A stretch of DNA of 64,000 nt from Nitrosospira sp. Nsp11 (GCF_900142705.1 NZ_FRBV01000005.1:62001-126000), one strand, 5' to 3'; positions 15,745 through 25,238 are shown, numbered from the stretch's first letter. Numbers and translations are program-made. Notes: generated from the sequence alone by a model not told the origin.

Positions 15745-18700
15745 GTGGCCTGTTCCGCTGCGCAGAAAGCCAATTTTCAGTCCTATATCAGTGGTAGTTA
15801 CCGCCTGATCCTGCCCTCCAATTGCGACCTGACCGAGAGTGCCTGGACTGGGATCGGATACTTTGCAATCAGCAGCACCCAGTTGAACATAGGCGCCCTG
15901 ATCACAGGTGGTTTGAAGGGTGGGTTCTCATCCAGCCCCCAGTTGCCCACCCCCTATGTCAGCAACACCTTCAGTAATACCCCGAGCCCGGCCTTCCTGC
16001 AGTATTCGACCGGGAATCTCTCACGTGAGCCGATCGACATGACGACGGGAGATTACCTTTATAGTAATGATGACATGAAGGTCGGTGTCGGCAGCTATCC
16101 GCACGCACTTACTTTCCAGAAGCTCTACAGTTCCAGCGCCCGGCTGCAGGCAGGTCCCCTGGGCAAAGGCTGGAGCCATAATTTCGCCGCCAGCACCACG
16201 GTGGGCAGCGACGGCTTTCAGGGCATGGGCGAGGACTCCGCACTGGATGCGGTAACCACCCTGGTTGAGCTAATGGTCTCGTTCGACCTGCTCTCGGATA
16301 CCGCCAAGCCCCTGGACAAGCTGGTCATCGCCATCCTGGGCCAGCGCTGGTTCGGCGACCAACTCATCAACAACACGGTGATCGTGCGCCAGGGCCTGAA
16401 CGGCGAGGTCTTCGTCAAGCTGCCCGACGGCAACTACAATCCCCCGCCCGGCAATCCTGCACGGCTGATCCTGAATGGCGACACGACCTATACTTATGAG
16501 ACACTGACCCGCGACCGGCTCAACTTCAATACCGCCGGCAAGCTCGCCACCTATAACCATGCCAGCGGCCTGCAGGTCAAATTCACTTATACGGGCAATG
16601 ACCTCACGCAGGTGCAAAACAGCCTCGGCCGCACCCTGACATTGACTAATGTGTCGGGACGCGTCACCGCAGTGGGCGACGGCACCCGCAGCATCGGCTA
16701 CGCCTATGACGGCAACGGCAATCTCCAGACCTTCACCGACGCCGCCGCCAAGGCCACCACCTTCCAGTACGACGTGCCGGGCCGCTTGACCAAGTTCTTC
16801 TATCCGGCCAACCCAAGCACCGCCTACACCATCAACACCTACGACACCCTGAGCCGGGTGAATACCCAGACGAGCGCCAACGGCAAGCTCTTTACCTATT
16901 ACTTTGCCGGCTCGCGCTCCGAGGAAGTTGGACCTTATAGCACCAGCAACGTCACGTATGCCGATGCTTTCGGCAAGGTGCTCAGAGCCATCAATCCATT
17001 GGGCAAGGTGACTCTCAATACCTACGATGGCCAGGAGCGTCTCGCCAAGACTGTGTTACCCGAAGGCAACAGCGTCACCTATGTGTATGACGATGCCCCC
17101 TGCGCAGCCGCCGACAAGCGCTGCACCCATAACGTCAAGACCCTGAGCAGGATTCCCAAGACGGGCTCCGGGCTGACCACGCTGGTCACCGCCATGACCT
17201 ACGAAAGCGCCTTCAATAAAGTAGCCACGGTGACCGATCCCAAAGGATTCGTTACCGACTATACCTATACCGCCCAGGGCGATCCGCTTACCATCTCCCG
17301 TCCCCCGGACGTTAATCTCACACGGCCCTTTACGACCTACGGCTATACTGGCTATATTATCGCAGGGCTGCCTACCTTCTACCTGCCGACATCGGTCACA
17401 TTCAACACCACCGAGTACGTCAACGTGACCAATACCACCGGGTACAATAGCGCCAACAAGTATGTGCCGCTTACCACCACTGCGGACTTCGGCACCGGCA
17501 GGCTCAACCTTGTCACCACCTATACCTATGACACCGTGGGCAACCCGACCGTGATCAACGGGCCGCGCACCGATGTCAGTGACGTCACCACCATCGCCTA
17601 TGACAACCAGCGCCGGGCTATCCAGGTGACCGACGCCCTGGGCAAGCTGACCAAGCTGGCCTATGACGCCGACGGTAACCTCATCCGCTCATCCGCCCAG
17701 ATCGGCGCCCTATGGCTGGTGTCCTGCAATACCTATACCCCCAGCGACAAGCTGCTCAAGGCCTGGGGCCCGGGCCAGACCGCGGCCGATGCCACCTGTC
17801 CCACCGCGGCTGCGCCGGTTGCGGTGGCCGATTATGTTTATGACGACCAGGACCGGCTCTTCCGCACAACCCAGAATCTGACGGTCGGCGAAGGCGGCAA
17901 CCGGGTGACCGAAACTACTTACAACCTGGATGGCAGCGTACTGAACACCAAGCGCGCGGTGGGCACAGCATTGGCCCAAACCTATGCCGCCTATACCTAT
18001 ACCAATAATGGCCTGCCCGCCACTGTCAAGGATGCGAAGAACAACCTGACCACTTATCAGTACGATGGCCATGACCGCCTGGCCAAGATGCTGTACCCGG
18101 ACAAGGTCACGGCCGGCGTGTCCTCCACTACCGACTATGAGCAATACGGCTATGACAATAATGGCAATATTGCCACCACGCGCAAGCGCGACGCACAAAC
18201 CATCACCAATACCTACGACAGCCTCAATCGCCTCGTTCGGCGGAGTTATCCGGGGGTTCCGAACGATTTGGAGGACTTCACTTACGATGCGCGCGATCGC
18301 CTCACCGGAACCAGTGCCTTCCTCATCGGGGATTACCAAACTTATGTATATGACAACGCGGGGCGCCCGAGCAAATTCTTCCGAAAAGGAAACTTAATCC
18401 TCACCTACGAGTATGACGCCGCAGGCAACCGCACCAGCATCACCTGGCCGGAAGCCACCCCGTTCTATGTTACCACTGCCTACGATGCGCTCAACCGGCC
18501 AACCAACATCAAGGAACTGGGCACGACCAATCTTGCTACGTACGCCTACGACGACCTGTCGCGGCGCACCACGGTGACCCTGGGCAACGGCACTACCACC
18601 AGCTATGGCTATAATACCCAGTCGGCCCTGTCCAGCCTGACGCAGGATCTTGCCGGCACCGCTCAGGACAACACCTGGACCTATAGCCACAACCAGGCGC

Positions 18701-19902
18701 AGGAAATAATCAGCCCTGCCTGGAGCAACAACACTTACCAGTGGACCGGCTACACCAATGGCACCAAAGCCTATACCCCCAACGGTCTCAACCAGTACAC
18801 CGTGGCGGCTGGCGCGACCCTTAGCTATGACAGCAACGGCAACCTGACTGGCGATGGCACATGGACTTACGGCTACGACGCGAGGAATCGCATGAAGAGT
18901 GCAGCCAAGACCGGTTTTTCGGCCACTCTGGCATACGACGCGCTTGACCGCTTTCGCCAGACCACTATTGCCGGAACCACCACTAACCTGCTGTATGATG
19001 GCGATAGACCCGACCTGGTTGCCGAGTACGATGGTAGCAATACCCTGCTGCGCCGCTATATATACGGCCCGGGCATTGATGAGCCATTGGTATGGTACGA
19101 AAGCAGCGGCACGGGCAGCAAGACCTGGCTGTACGGCGACCACCTGGGCTCCATCGCTGCCACTGCCGACAGCGCGGGCATCTCAACCGCCACGTATACC
19201 TACGGCCCCTTCGGCGAGCCGAACGTGACCACGGGGGTGCGCTTCCGCTATACCGGCCAGCAGCTGCTCGGACAGCTGGGCCTGTACTACTACAAGGCGC
19301 GGTTCTATTCGCCCTCGCTCGGCCGGTTCCTGCAGACCGATCCGGTGGGGTATGGAAGCGATCTCAACTTGTATGCATATGTGGGGAATGATCCGGTGAA
19401 TAACATTGATCCGGATGGGAACGTTCCGATATTCATTGGGCCCCCAATAATAGGGGGTGTGATCAACGCTGGATTTGAGGGCTATGGAGCAAGCCAGGCG
19501 GGAGCGAGTGCGTATGAGATAGCCGCCGCAGCGGGCAAGGGTTTCATATCCGGCTTCGCAGGGACCGCCGCAGGATTTGTCACTAGGAGCCCCGCCGTTG
19601 CCGGAGCAATTGGTGGCGGCGTGGAAAATGTAATCAATTCGGGATTGAGTGGCAAGATACCGAATCCACCGGATGTCGTCACAGCGGCTGGTATTGGAGG
19701 GGTGCTGGGAAAAGGAGCAGGGCTACTGTTACCACCTGTAAAACCCGACTTGCCAATAGATATTTATAAAGCCCAAGCAGACTTTAGGCAGAATGTCAAC
19801 ACTAACGCCACTCGCCTCCTTGACCAGACGATCGGCACTAGCCTGGCTGGGGGTGGTATCCAAACGGTGGGAGGGTTTGTCAACAGTTTGCCCAGAAAAT
19901 AG
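15745..19902 (+). CDS. Rhs/YD-repeat protein with variable C-terminal tip
   Basis: The in-frame part is 1385 residues and opens at a GTG without a ribosome site, so true translation probably starts in the 5' frame at 15473. An early region has LSREPIDMTTGDYLY and FQKLYSSSARLQAGPLGKGW, as in DUF6531. The middle is a long array of YD repeats (TYDxxGRL variants) that would form the hollow beta-cocoon. The hyperconserved end (RYTGQQL, YYYKARFYSPSLGRFLQTDP) runs to NNIDPDG at residues 1219-1225, where such proteins cleave off the tip. The tip, residues 1226-1385 (19420-19902), is Gly/Ala-rich with hydrophobic segments. No PAAR or T6SS domain is present; with the signal peptide a Sec-exported Rhs is likely. 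Confidence 0.85.
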   Translation: MACSAAQKANFQSYISGSYRLILPSNCDLTESAWTGIGYFAISSTQLNIGALITGGLKGGFSSSPQLPTPYVSNTFSNTPSPAFLQYSTGNLSREPIDMTTGDYLYSNDDMKVGVGSYPHALTFQKLYSSSARLQAGPLGKGWSHNFAASTTVGSDGFQGMGEDSALDAVTTLVELMVSFDLLSDTAKPLDKLVIAILGQRWFGDQLINNTVIVRQGLNGEVFVKLPDGNYNPPPGNPARLILNGDTTYTYETLTRDRLNFNTAGKLATYNHASGLQVKFTYTGNDLTQVQNSLGRTLTLTNVSGRVTAVGDGTRSIGYAYDGNGNLQTFTDAAAKATTFQYDVPGRLTKFFYPANPSTAYTINTYDTLSRVNTQTSANGKLFTYYFAGSRSEEVGPYSTSNVTYADAFGKVLRAINPLGKVTLNTYDGQERLAKTVLPEGNSVTYVYDDAPCAAADKRCTHNVKTLSRIPKTGSGLTTLVTAMTYESAFNKVATVTDPKGFVTDYTYTAQGDPLTISRPPDVNLTRPFTTYGYTGYIIAGLPTFYLPTSVTFNTTEYVNVTNTTGYNSANKYVPLTTTADFGTGRLNLVTTYTYDTVGNPTVINGPRTDVSDVTTIAYDNQRRAIQVTDALGKLTKLAYDADGNLIRSSAQIGALWLVSCNTYTPSDKLLKAWGPGQTAADATCPTAAAPVAVADYVYDDQDRLFRTTQNLTVGEGGNRVTETTYNLDGSVLNTKRAVGTALAQTYAAYTYTNNGLPATVKDAKNNLTTYQYDGHDRLAKMLYPDKVTAGVSSTTDYEQYGYDNNGNIATTRKRDAQTITNTYDSLNRLVRRSYPGVPNDLEDFTYDARDRLTGTSAFLIGDYQTYVYDNAGRPSKFFRKGNLILTYEYDAAGNRTSITWPEATPFYVTTAYDALNRPTNIKELGTTNLATYAYDDLSRRTTVTLGNGTTTSYGYNTQSALSSLTQDLAGTAQDNTWTYSHNQAQEIISPAWSNNTYQWTGYTNGTKAYTPNGLNQYTVAAGATLSYDSNGNLTGDGTWTYGYDARNRMKSAAKTGFSATLAYDALDRFRQTTIAGTTTNLLYDGDRPDLVAEYDGSNTLLRRYIYGPGIDEPLVWYESSGTGSKTWLYGDHLGSIAATADSAGISTATYTYGPFGEPNVTTGVRFRYTGQQLLGQLGLYYYKARFYSPSLGRFLQTDPVGYGSDLNLYAYVGNDPVNNIDPDGNVPIFIGPPIIGGVINAGFEGYGASQAGASAYEIAAAAGKGFISGFAGTAAGFVTRSPAVAGAIGGGVENVINSGLSGKIPNPPDVVTAAGIGGVLGKGAGLLLPPVKPDLPIDIYKAQADFRQNVNTNATRLLDQTIGTSLAGGGIQTVGGFVNSLPRK

Positions 19903-19911
19903 AGGAATGCG

Positions 19912-20718
19912 ATGGCTTTAGACACGTCAGGCCGCGACTTGCTCGACATGGCTGTTGAATGCATAGAAGAGGAGGATCTCGATAATGCAAAGGATCTGAT
20001 TGAGCGAGCAATCGCGCAGGCGCCGACGAATAAGAAGGTCATTGCACATGCAGTAGGTTCGCTTGTATATGCAGAACTCTATAGCAGCGCACGGCGGGTT
20101 TTCGAGAATTTCCCAGATAAAGAAGCACTGTTGTGGCATATGAGTTTCACCTATGAAGATATCGCCCAGTGGGAACAGACTAACTTGATGGTTGAGGACG
20201 TGCCAGTCTTCGACCTCTCGCAGGGGCCGATCCGGTTTAAAAGGTTGTCGGATCTGGAACGTGGAAGTCTTTTCAGCTATGTCACGACTTCCACGCCGGT
20301 TGAGTTCATCGAGTTTTCGGAACAAGGGCTTGCCATTACGCAATCCAAGATACAGTATTCATATAAATGGAAGGAAATCACCCGCGCGAACATTGTTACG
20401 AGGATGGTATCCAAGGGCGTAGGTACCGCAAGCGCAAATTACCCGCAGAAAATCTGCACGCTGGAGGCATCGGGAAAGCTGTTCCAGTTCGATGTTTCGT
20501 CAACCTACCCTGACTTCAGGGCTGTGGTGCTGCTTCGCGCCATACTGGCCCGATACCTGGATGTGGAATTCATCGACGAGCGCAAGCCGGGCTTCAAGGC
20601 GGCAAAGGATGATCCCATTCATAACTTGAAACGTGAGCACCTTATCAGGATGGGATTAATAGTAGGCGGACTCATTTTGTTTCTTTTATTTCTACATTTC
20701 AACCAGACTCCTTCCTAG
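19912..20718 (+). CDS. Tail-anchored partner of the Rhs tip, possible immunity protein
   Basis: A 268-residue protein starting 9 bases after the rhs stop, with its AGAGGA ribosome site overlapping the end of rhs, so the two are probably co-translated. Residues 1-75 look like a TPR-type helical pair (CIEEEDLDNAKDLIERAIAQ). The middle is a mixed alpha/beta region, and a single transmembrane helix follows at the C-terminus (about residues 243-262, LIVGGLILFLLFLHF). I do not recognise the family. Position and membrane anchoring suit an immunity protein against a membrane-acting or periplasmic tip; it could instead be a chaperone. It is intact and more AT-rich than rhs itself. Confidence 0.6.
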   Translation: MALDTSGRDLLDMAVECIEEEDLDNAKDLIERAIAQAPTNKKVIAHAVGSLVYAELYSSARRVFENFPDKEALLWHMSFTYEDIAQWEQTNLMVEDVPVFDLSQGPIRFKRLSDLERGSLFSYVTTSTPVEFIEFSEQGLAITQSKIQYSYKWKEITRANIVTRMVSKGVGTASANYPQKICTLEASGKLFQFDVSSTYPDFRAVVLLRAILARYLDVEFIDERKPGFKAAKDDPIHNLKREHLIRMGLIVGGLILFLLFLHFNQTPS

Positions 20719-20722
20719 CAAA

Positions 20723-20740
20723 TACTCTCACTGAGAGGTT
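20723..20740 (+). terminator. Weak hairpin after the rhs partner gene
   Basis: CTCTC-ACT-GAGAG followed by GTTTT, a few bases after the stop codon at 20718. The 5-bp stem is short, so it is only a possible terminator. Confidence 0.35.
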
Positions 20741-20796
20741 TTATGGGGTCTAGAGGTTCTATGGGGTCTGACCCTGAGCTATCCCCATAGATTCTA

Positions 20797-20880
20797 CACC
20801 ACGGTGACGCTGGGCAACGGCACCACCACCAGCTATGGCTATAATACCCAGTCGGCCCTGTCCAGCCTGACGCAGGATCT
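20797..20880 (+). repeat. 84-bp fragment of the rhs core
   Basis: Identical to 18567-18650 inside rhs except for two mismatches, in the same orientation and 2230 bases downstream. It is cut out of the middle of the YD-repeat region, not the tip. It directly precedes the small membrane-protein ORF at 20895, so it is a fossil of a second rhs copy or of a recombination event at the locus. Confidence 0.85.
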
Positions 20881-20894
20881 TGAGCGGCTTGGTA

Positions 20895-21158
20895 ATGACA
20901 ATACTGACATGGCTCGTCTACGGCTTAACTATGGGTGGAATATTCGCGCTGGTAACGATATATGCGGAATATAAAGCTGATGTAACTGAAGAGATGGAGG
21001 TTATTTTTGCAATTACACTTTTTGCGATGATTGGTCTCCTATTTGCTGTTGTAAAGGAGTGGAATCGGTTGTTGCTGAAAGAGAAGCGGAACGTAGATAG
21101 ATTGTTGAATGCCCGTCGCACGCTCTCCTGGTCGGGTAAGCCAACAATGGCGCTATAG
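20895..21158 (+). CDS. Small two-helix membrane protein, truncated by the island border
   Basis: From ATG 20895 the ORF encodes two hydrophobic helices (about residues 4-24 and 36-52) and then a charged tail. After about residue 66 (21095) the frame enters the antisense of the autotransporter, so the native C-terminus is lost and the last 20 or so residues are unrelated. The protein is not recognised. Following an rhs fragment, it could be an orphan immunity gene. TTG 20880 would be another start, but it lies in the rhs repeat. Confidence 0.4.
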   Translation: MTILTWLVYGLTMGGIFALVTIYAEYKADVTEEMEVIFAITLFAMIGLLFAVVKEWNRLLLKEKRNVDRLLNARRTLSWSGKPTMAL

Positions 21159-23443
21159 ATCAGGTTGCCAGGCCCCAGACTCTCCGTACCGTTTCCGGCG
21201 GCACACTGATTACGAGTGCCAGCCATAGTGCAAAACCGGAGCACGTCAAGATAAACATGGGTTGGATCATAGACCAGGCCGAGATTAATAAGCGGCAAAT
21301 TCTGAGTCAGCCTATCGAACTGGCCCGACAAGCCCCCGTCGGCTGTCAGAATAGTATAGCGGCTGCCAGGCGCGTAATAACCGGTCGTGTGGATAACGGA
21401 AACCGTGCCCCCTTTAATATCTGCCAACCCCCTTGACGATGATCTGGTCGCTGCGGTTCCCCGGCTCAACCTCCACCTCATAAGTGGAACCGGGAAGCTG
21501 GGTGTAGTTGCCGTCGACAGTCAGCGCGCCGATCGAGTTTCCTGGCGCAATGGTACCGGCTGTAATGGTAGTTCCAGTCGTACCGGTGCTTTGCAGACGG
21601 CCGCGGGCCAGCACATCCAGCGTACCGCCCAGTGTCCCCCTTATCGCAAGTGTGCCGTCATTCACGAACATATGTCCGCCAAAACCGCTTGAGTCACCGG
21701 TCAATGCGAGCACACCGGCTCCGTCTTTATTCAGCAACCCGGTACCGGAGATAATGCCGCCATAGCTGTTGTTGTCGGAACGATTAAAAGTCAACACCGC
21801 GTTATTCATTACATCGACATCGCCCGAGAGATTGCCCGTTGTGCCGCCGTTGCCGACCTGCAAGGTACCGGCAGTAATTGTCGTGGCCCCCGCATAGGTG
21901 TTGGTACCCGCCAGAATGAGCGCGCCTGATCCGGTCTTGTTCAGACTGCCGCCACCGCTTATTACACCGTTGGCCACCAGGTCCCCGTCGGTCTGGAAGG
22001 TATCATTGGGAGTGTTGAGCGTGATGCTGCGCCCCGTCGAGAAAGCCGCTGTGTTTACCAGCGTGGCCTCATTGAAGGTAAGCGTACCCGAGGCCGCGCC
22101 GAGGTTTTCATCCGAGCTCACCAATAACGTGCTGGAAGTCAAAACCGTGCCGCCCGTGTAGGTGTTGGCAGCGGTCAATTCCAATAAAGACGCGCCGTTT
22201 CCGGCAACGTTCAGCCCGCCGTCTCCAGATAAAACACCATTGATCCGAGCATGACCACTGCTGGCGCCACCCTCGACCTGAATCGTACGGAGCGCCCCGC
22301 CGAGGTTCTATTCCGTTCTGGAAATCAAGCATCCCATTGCCGGAAGCACCCAGGATGAGCCGGTGGCCGGTAGGCACAAACTCACCGCTCCCCCACGCCA
22401 GCGCGGCACCGGCGCCACCAATATCAACAACCCGATTCGATCCGGAGGATTGGAAACCGCCATCTCCGGCCCATTGTACCTGCCCGGCCCCAGTGTCAAG
22501 ATTTCGTGTAAAGTCGCCCGACGAGCTGGTCAGCTCGATTGAGCCACCCGTGCCAATTTCACCGTTGAACGCCAGGTTGCTGCCGGCCGAGAGCGCATTC
22601 GCGCTACCCAGTTGCAGAATGCCCTGAGTGACCGTGGTCGCGCCCGTATAAGCGTTATTTGCGGACAACGTCATGCGGCCCGTGCCGTTTCTTGTCAGGG
22701 AAAGCACGTGGGCGCCGGTATCGCTTAGGTTGCCCGATAATGTGTCGTTTGCTCCATTCAAGTTCATGATGGTCGATAGGGTCAGCGTCGGGGAACCGTT
22801 CCAGGTAGCCCCCTCTCCTCCTTGCACGCTCACCGTGTTGCCCATCAGGGTGTAATCATGTGTGAAGTCCGTATTGAAAAAGAAAGTCGAATTCTTGTTC
22901 AGTACCAGGTCGGAAGCTGCCGTCGAGGTACCGAGCGCATTTGCATTATCCACGCGTAGCGTGCCGTGGGTGACCGTCGTCACGCCGCTGAAGCCCAGGT
23001 TTTCAGGTCAGGACCAGTGTACCCGCTCCGCCCTTCCTCAAACCGCTGCTGCCGCCAAGATTCGAGTTGATTATCGCCATGGGCGCGTCGACGATAACCG
23101 TGGGGCTGGCGCCGCTAAGCGTGAGTGTGCCGCGATCGATAATATATCCATTCGTACTGAAAGTAGGATTGTACGCAGTGATTGGCGTATCGAGCGTCAC
23201 GCTGCCGGCCGTTCCATCGAAGATCGCGTTGTCGGACGCCAGGTTATGCCATGCCTGAAAGGTAGTGCCGTTGAACCAGCTTGGAGAACTCGTGTCCCAG
23301 CTTCCGGTACCACCAGCGCCCGCCGCAGCACCACTGGCATCCAAGGTGAGATTTTGTTGGGCATGGACCAAGGGCATTAAAACGGGACTTGCTAAAAGTG
23401 TTGCGATGATCAGTTGAACTCGCCGGTTCCTTCTTTTTGTCAT
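21096..23443 (-). pseudogene. Autotransporter passenger, three frameshifts, severed from its barrel
   Basis: Starts at ATG 23443 with a signal peptide (RRNRRVQLIIATLL... to about residue 28, VHAQ) and continues as Gly/Ser/Thr/Asn-rich beta-helix repeats of the PATR type ([39 protein letters not shown]). The frame shifts near 23005, near 22305 and near 21425. The last in-frame stretch (TRNQCAAGNGTE... to RRAFNNLS) ends at 21096, exactly where LSGE-HAS would join the barrel; that next segment is at 9508-10486. Together the halves would make a protein of about 1100 residues. Several mutations plus the insertion show that it is dead. Confidence 0.88.
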
Positions 23444-23503
23444 ACTTTTAGCACCATAAAATGGGTCCTCAATTCCGGAGAATCAGTTTTCGGTAAAATG
23501 AGT

Positions 23504-23545
23504 GCAGCGAAGCGTAACCCGTCGAAAAGGGTGACGCTTCGCTGC
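23504..23545. terminator. Strong 17-bp hairpin upstream of the passenger
   Basis: GCAGCGAAGCGT-A-ACCC (23504-23520) pairs with 23529-23545, giving 16 pairs and one mismatch around an 8-base loop (GTCGAAAA). It lies 60 bases before the autotransporter start and about 45 bases from the cut end of the IS5 transposase, so it may be a terminator or a repeat element. There is no U-tract. Confidence 0.5.
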
Positions 23546-23590
23546 AACAAGGGGTGGCATTGCCTGAGCCCGGCTACTCAAACCTGTCGC

Positions 23591-24304
23591 CTATCCCACC
23601 ATGTTGAGCAGCTTGTGCATCTGGCTCACATCCGGCTCGTTCGCCGCCGTGGTGACGATCGAGTGTGCAAGGCCGGTGTGCGCGTCCGCGCCGATGTGTA
23701 CCTTCATTCCGAAGTACCACTGGTTTCCCTTCTTCGTCTGATGCATGTCCGCATCGCGCTCATGTGCCTTGTTCTTCGTAGAGGGTGGCGCGGCAATTAA
23801 GGTGGCATCCACGATGGTGCCTTCGCGCAGGATCAGTCCCTGCTGTCCCAACTGCTCCCGGATCAGTCCGAAGATGCGCGCGGGCATCTCGTGACGTTCC
23901 AGCAGCCGGCGAAACTTCAGCAGCGTCGTAGCATCCGGTGCCTGCCGTTCGATCAGGTCCACACCGACAAAGCGGCGCACCGCGATGCTGTCGACGATGG
24001 CGTCCTCAATCCCTTCATCCGACAGGCCCAGGCAGTTCTGGCACAGATACATGCGCAGCATCAGTTCCAGTCCCACCGGCGGGCGACCGCGCTCGCCTCG
24101 GTAGTAGTGCGGCTCAATCAGTGCGACCAACTGCAACCACGGCACCAGCCGGTCAAGATCAGACAGAAACTGCTCGCGACGCGTCGGCTTGCGACGCGCC
24201 GAGTACTCCATGTCGGCAAAGCTCGTCTGGCGTTTCATCGGGGGGCATTGTGAAGGATGGGATGACTCAGATATTCTACAGTGCGGGCTTAAATCAGTGT
24301 TTCC
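23591..24304 (-). mobile_element. Truncated IS5-family insertion sequence
   Basis: The transposase ORF (215 residues, 24238 to 23591) has the IS5-type N-terminus (FADMEYSARRKPTRREQFL), the helix-turn-helix region, and the first DDE block (GTIVDATLIAAPPSTKNK). It ends at LLNMVG, so about 100 C-terminal residues with the remaining acidic catalytic residues are missing. The intact end is at about 24304, where GGAAACACTGATTTAA begins on the minus strand. The adjoining CTAA (24305-24308) fits the YTAR target of this family. The element cannot move by itself. Confidence 0.75.
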
Positions 24305-24551
24305 CTAAGGTATCGGCAAAGAAGAATCCGCCCGCCCATTCAAAACCGTAGACGTCAGCGCCATCGTTAACGTGAAGCGCACCGAATATGGTTGTCGTAT
24401 CCCAGGAAATGTATTCGGCGGTTTCTGCCGTGATCCCTGCGTTGTCCATTTCATGGTAAATGCCGGCATGGACGGGATGCGCCGCCACTAAAACGCCGGC
24501 CAATACAAGTGGCCCGCAAAACTTCCTGAATTCCGATATCAATCTCATCAT
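24305..24551 (-). pseudogene. Secreted protein gene interrupted by IS5 (DVUA0089-like)
   Basis: Starts at ATG 24551 with GGGGAC before it and a signal peptide (residues 1-29, ending VHAG). The mature start (YHEMDNAGITAETAEY, then TTIFGALHVNDGADVYGFEW) resembles the DVUA0089 family of secreted proteins, many of which end in PEP-CTERM tails. The frame runs into the terminal repeat of the IS at 24304 and stops after 85 residues. The rest of the gene is not found on the far side of the IS. Confidence 0.6.
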
Positions 24552-25238
24552 GTCCCCGTTAAAATAATATGTTGTATGGATGGAAACGTCTTATTCCATT
24601 AGTTTCCTCGACCAGGCACCTTCATCCATCGGCCCTCTCTATTCCGTGGACGCGGAAACCTCGTCTATTAACCGTATTCATCGTTTCGCCATTCAAAACC
24701 GTGCAGAATTTAACTGACTGATCATTTTGGTCCGAACGATAGGAATGCATCATACTCATTCCGTGGCAAAGTCCAATTGGACTAAAGTACACCGATCGAT
24801 AGTCGAGAGCGCGTGAAAGGCGTCAGGAGTCCAGCGATCCGGACTGAAGAAGACGCTCCTGTTTCGCCGCTGCCGTGCAGCAGCATGGCAGCGGCGATGA
24901 GATCGATGCCGGGCGGGTTCGAGCAGCCTCAGGAGGTTGTGTTCTTTCCCCTTCAGCCCTTAAACCTGAATCTGGTAATCGGATGGGGTGGAGTGAGCGG
25001 TTTTTTGGGGTGCGGAGCAAAACACAACGACGCGGAATGCAACCGCGCAGGGCAGAGCAGTGCCGATGGGCCGAGCGAAACCCGAGGGTGCTCTTATGCT
25101 TTAGCCAAACATTCCGCATTCAAGGTGAAGGCGTTGCCACCAGCGGCTATGGTCTTTCGACCCTGGCTGAGCAGTTGCCGCCGCCCGTTTCCGATTAACC
25201 ATTCACGTACGAAAAATCCATAACTCAGCCGTGGTTGA
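24552..25238. other. 687-base region with one strong hairpin and no convincing gene
   Basis: Several ORFs cross this region on both strands but none has protein-like composition or a good ribosome site. A perfect 10-bp GC-rich hairpin lies at 24865-24896 (CGCCGCTGCC, 12-base loop, GGCAGCGGCG). A small RNA or a decayed gene are both possible. The upstream part, 24552-24780, is AT-rich and may carry promoters. Confidence 0.4.

Larger units (their letters stand above)
10487..21095. mobile_element. Inserted 10.6-kb segment splitting the autotransporter
   Basis: The borders are set by the loss of autotransporter homology on both sides. The left one coincides with the first base of a 145-bp repeat (10487-10630); the right one cuts a small membrane-protein ORF. 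The contents are typical of plasmid or island DNA: a truncated plasmid-type gene, ArdC antirestriction protein, DUF4160/DUF2442, an HU protein, gene scraps and an Rhs locus. No integrase, transposase or clear target-site duplication was found, so the mechanism is unknown and it may be a composite of several events. Confidence 0.65.

Noticed and set aside
15467-15808. A separate 113-residue gene before rhs
   Set aside because: Only its first 65 codons make sense, as the rhs signal peptide and first YD repeat; the rest is an out-of-frame reading of the rhs body.
17710-19143. Long minus-strand ORFs inside rhs
   Set aside because: They arise from the repetitive YD-coding sequence read backwards; no start signals or family match.
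24813-25223. ORFs between the interrupted secreted gene and DUF2252
   Set aside because: No ribosome site, no protein-like pattern and competing ORFs on both strands; kept only as a non-coding region with a hairpin.
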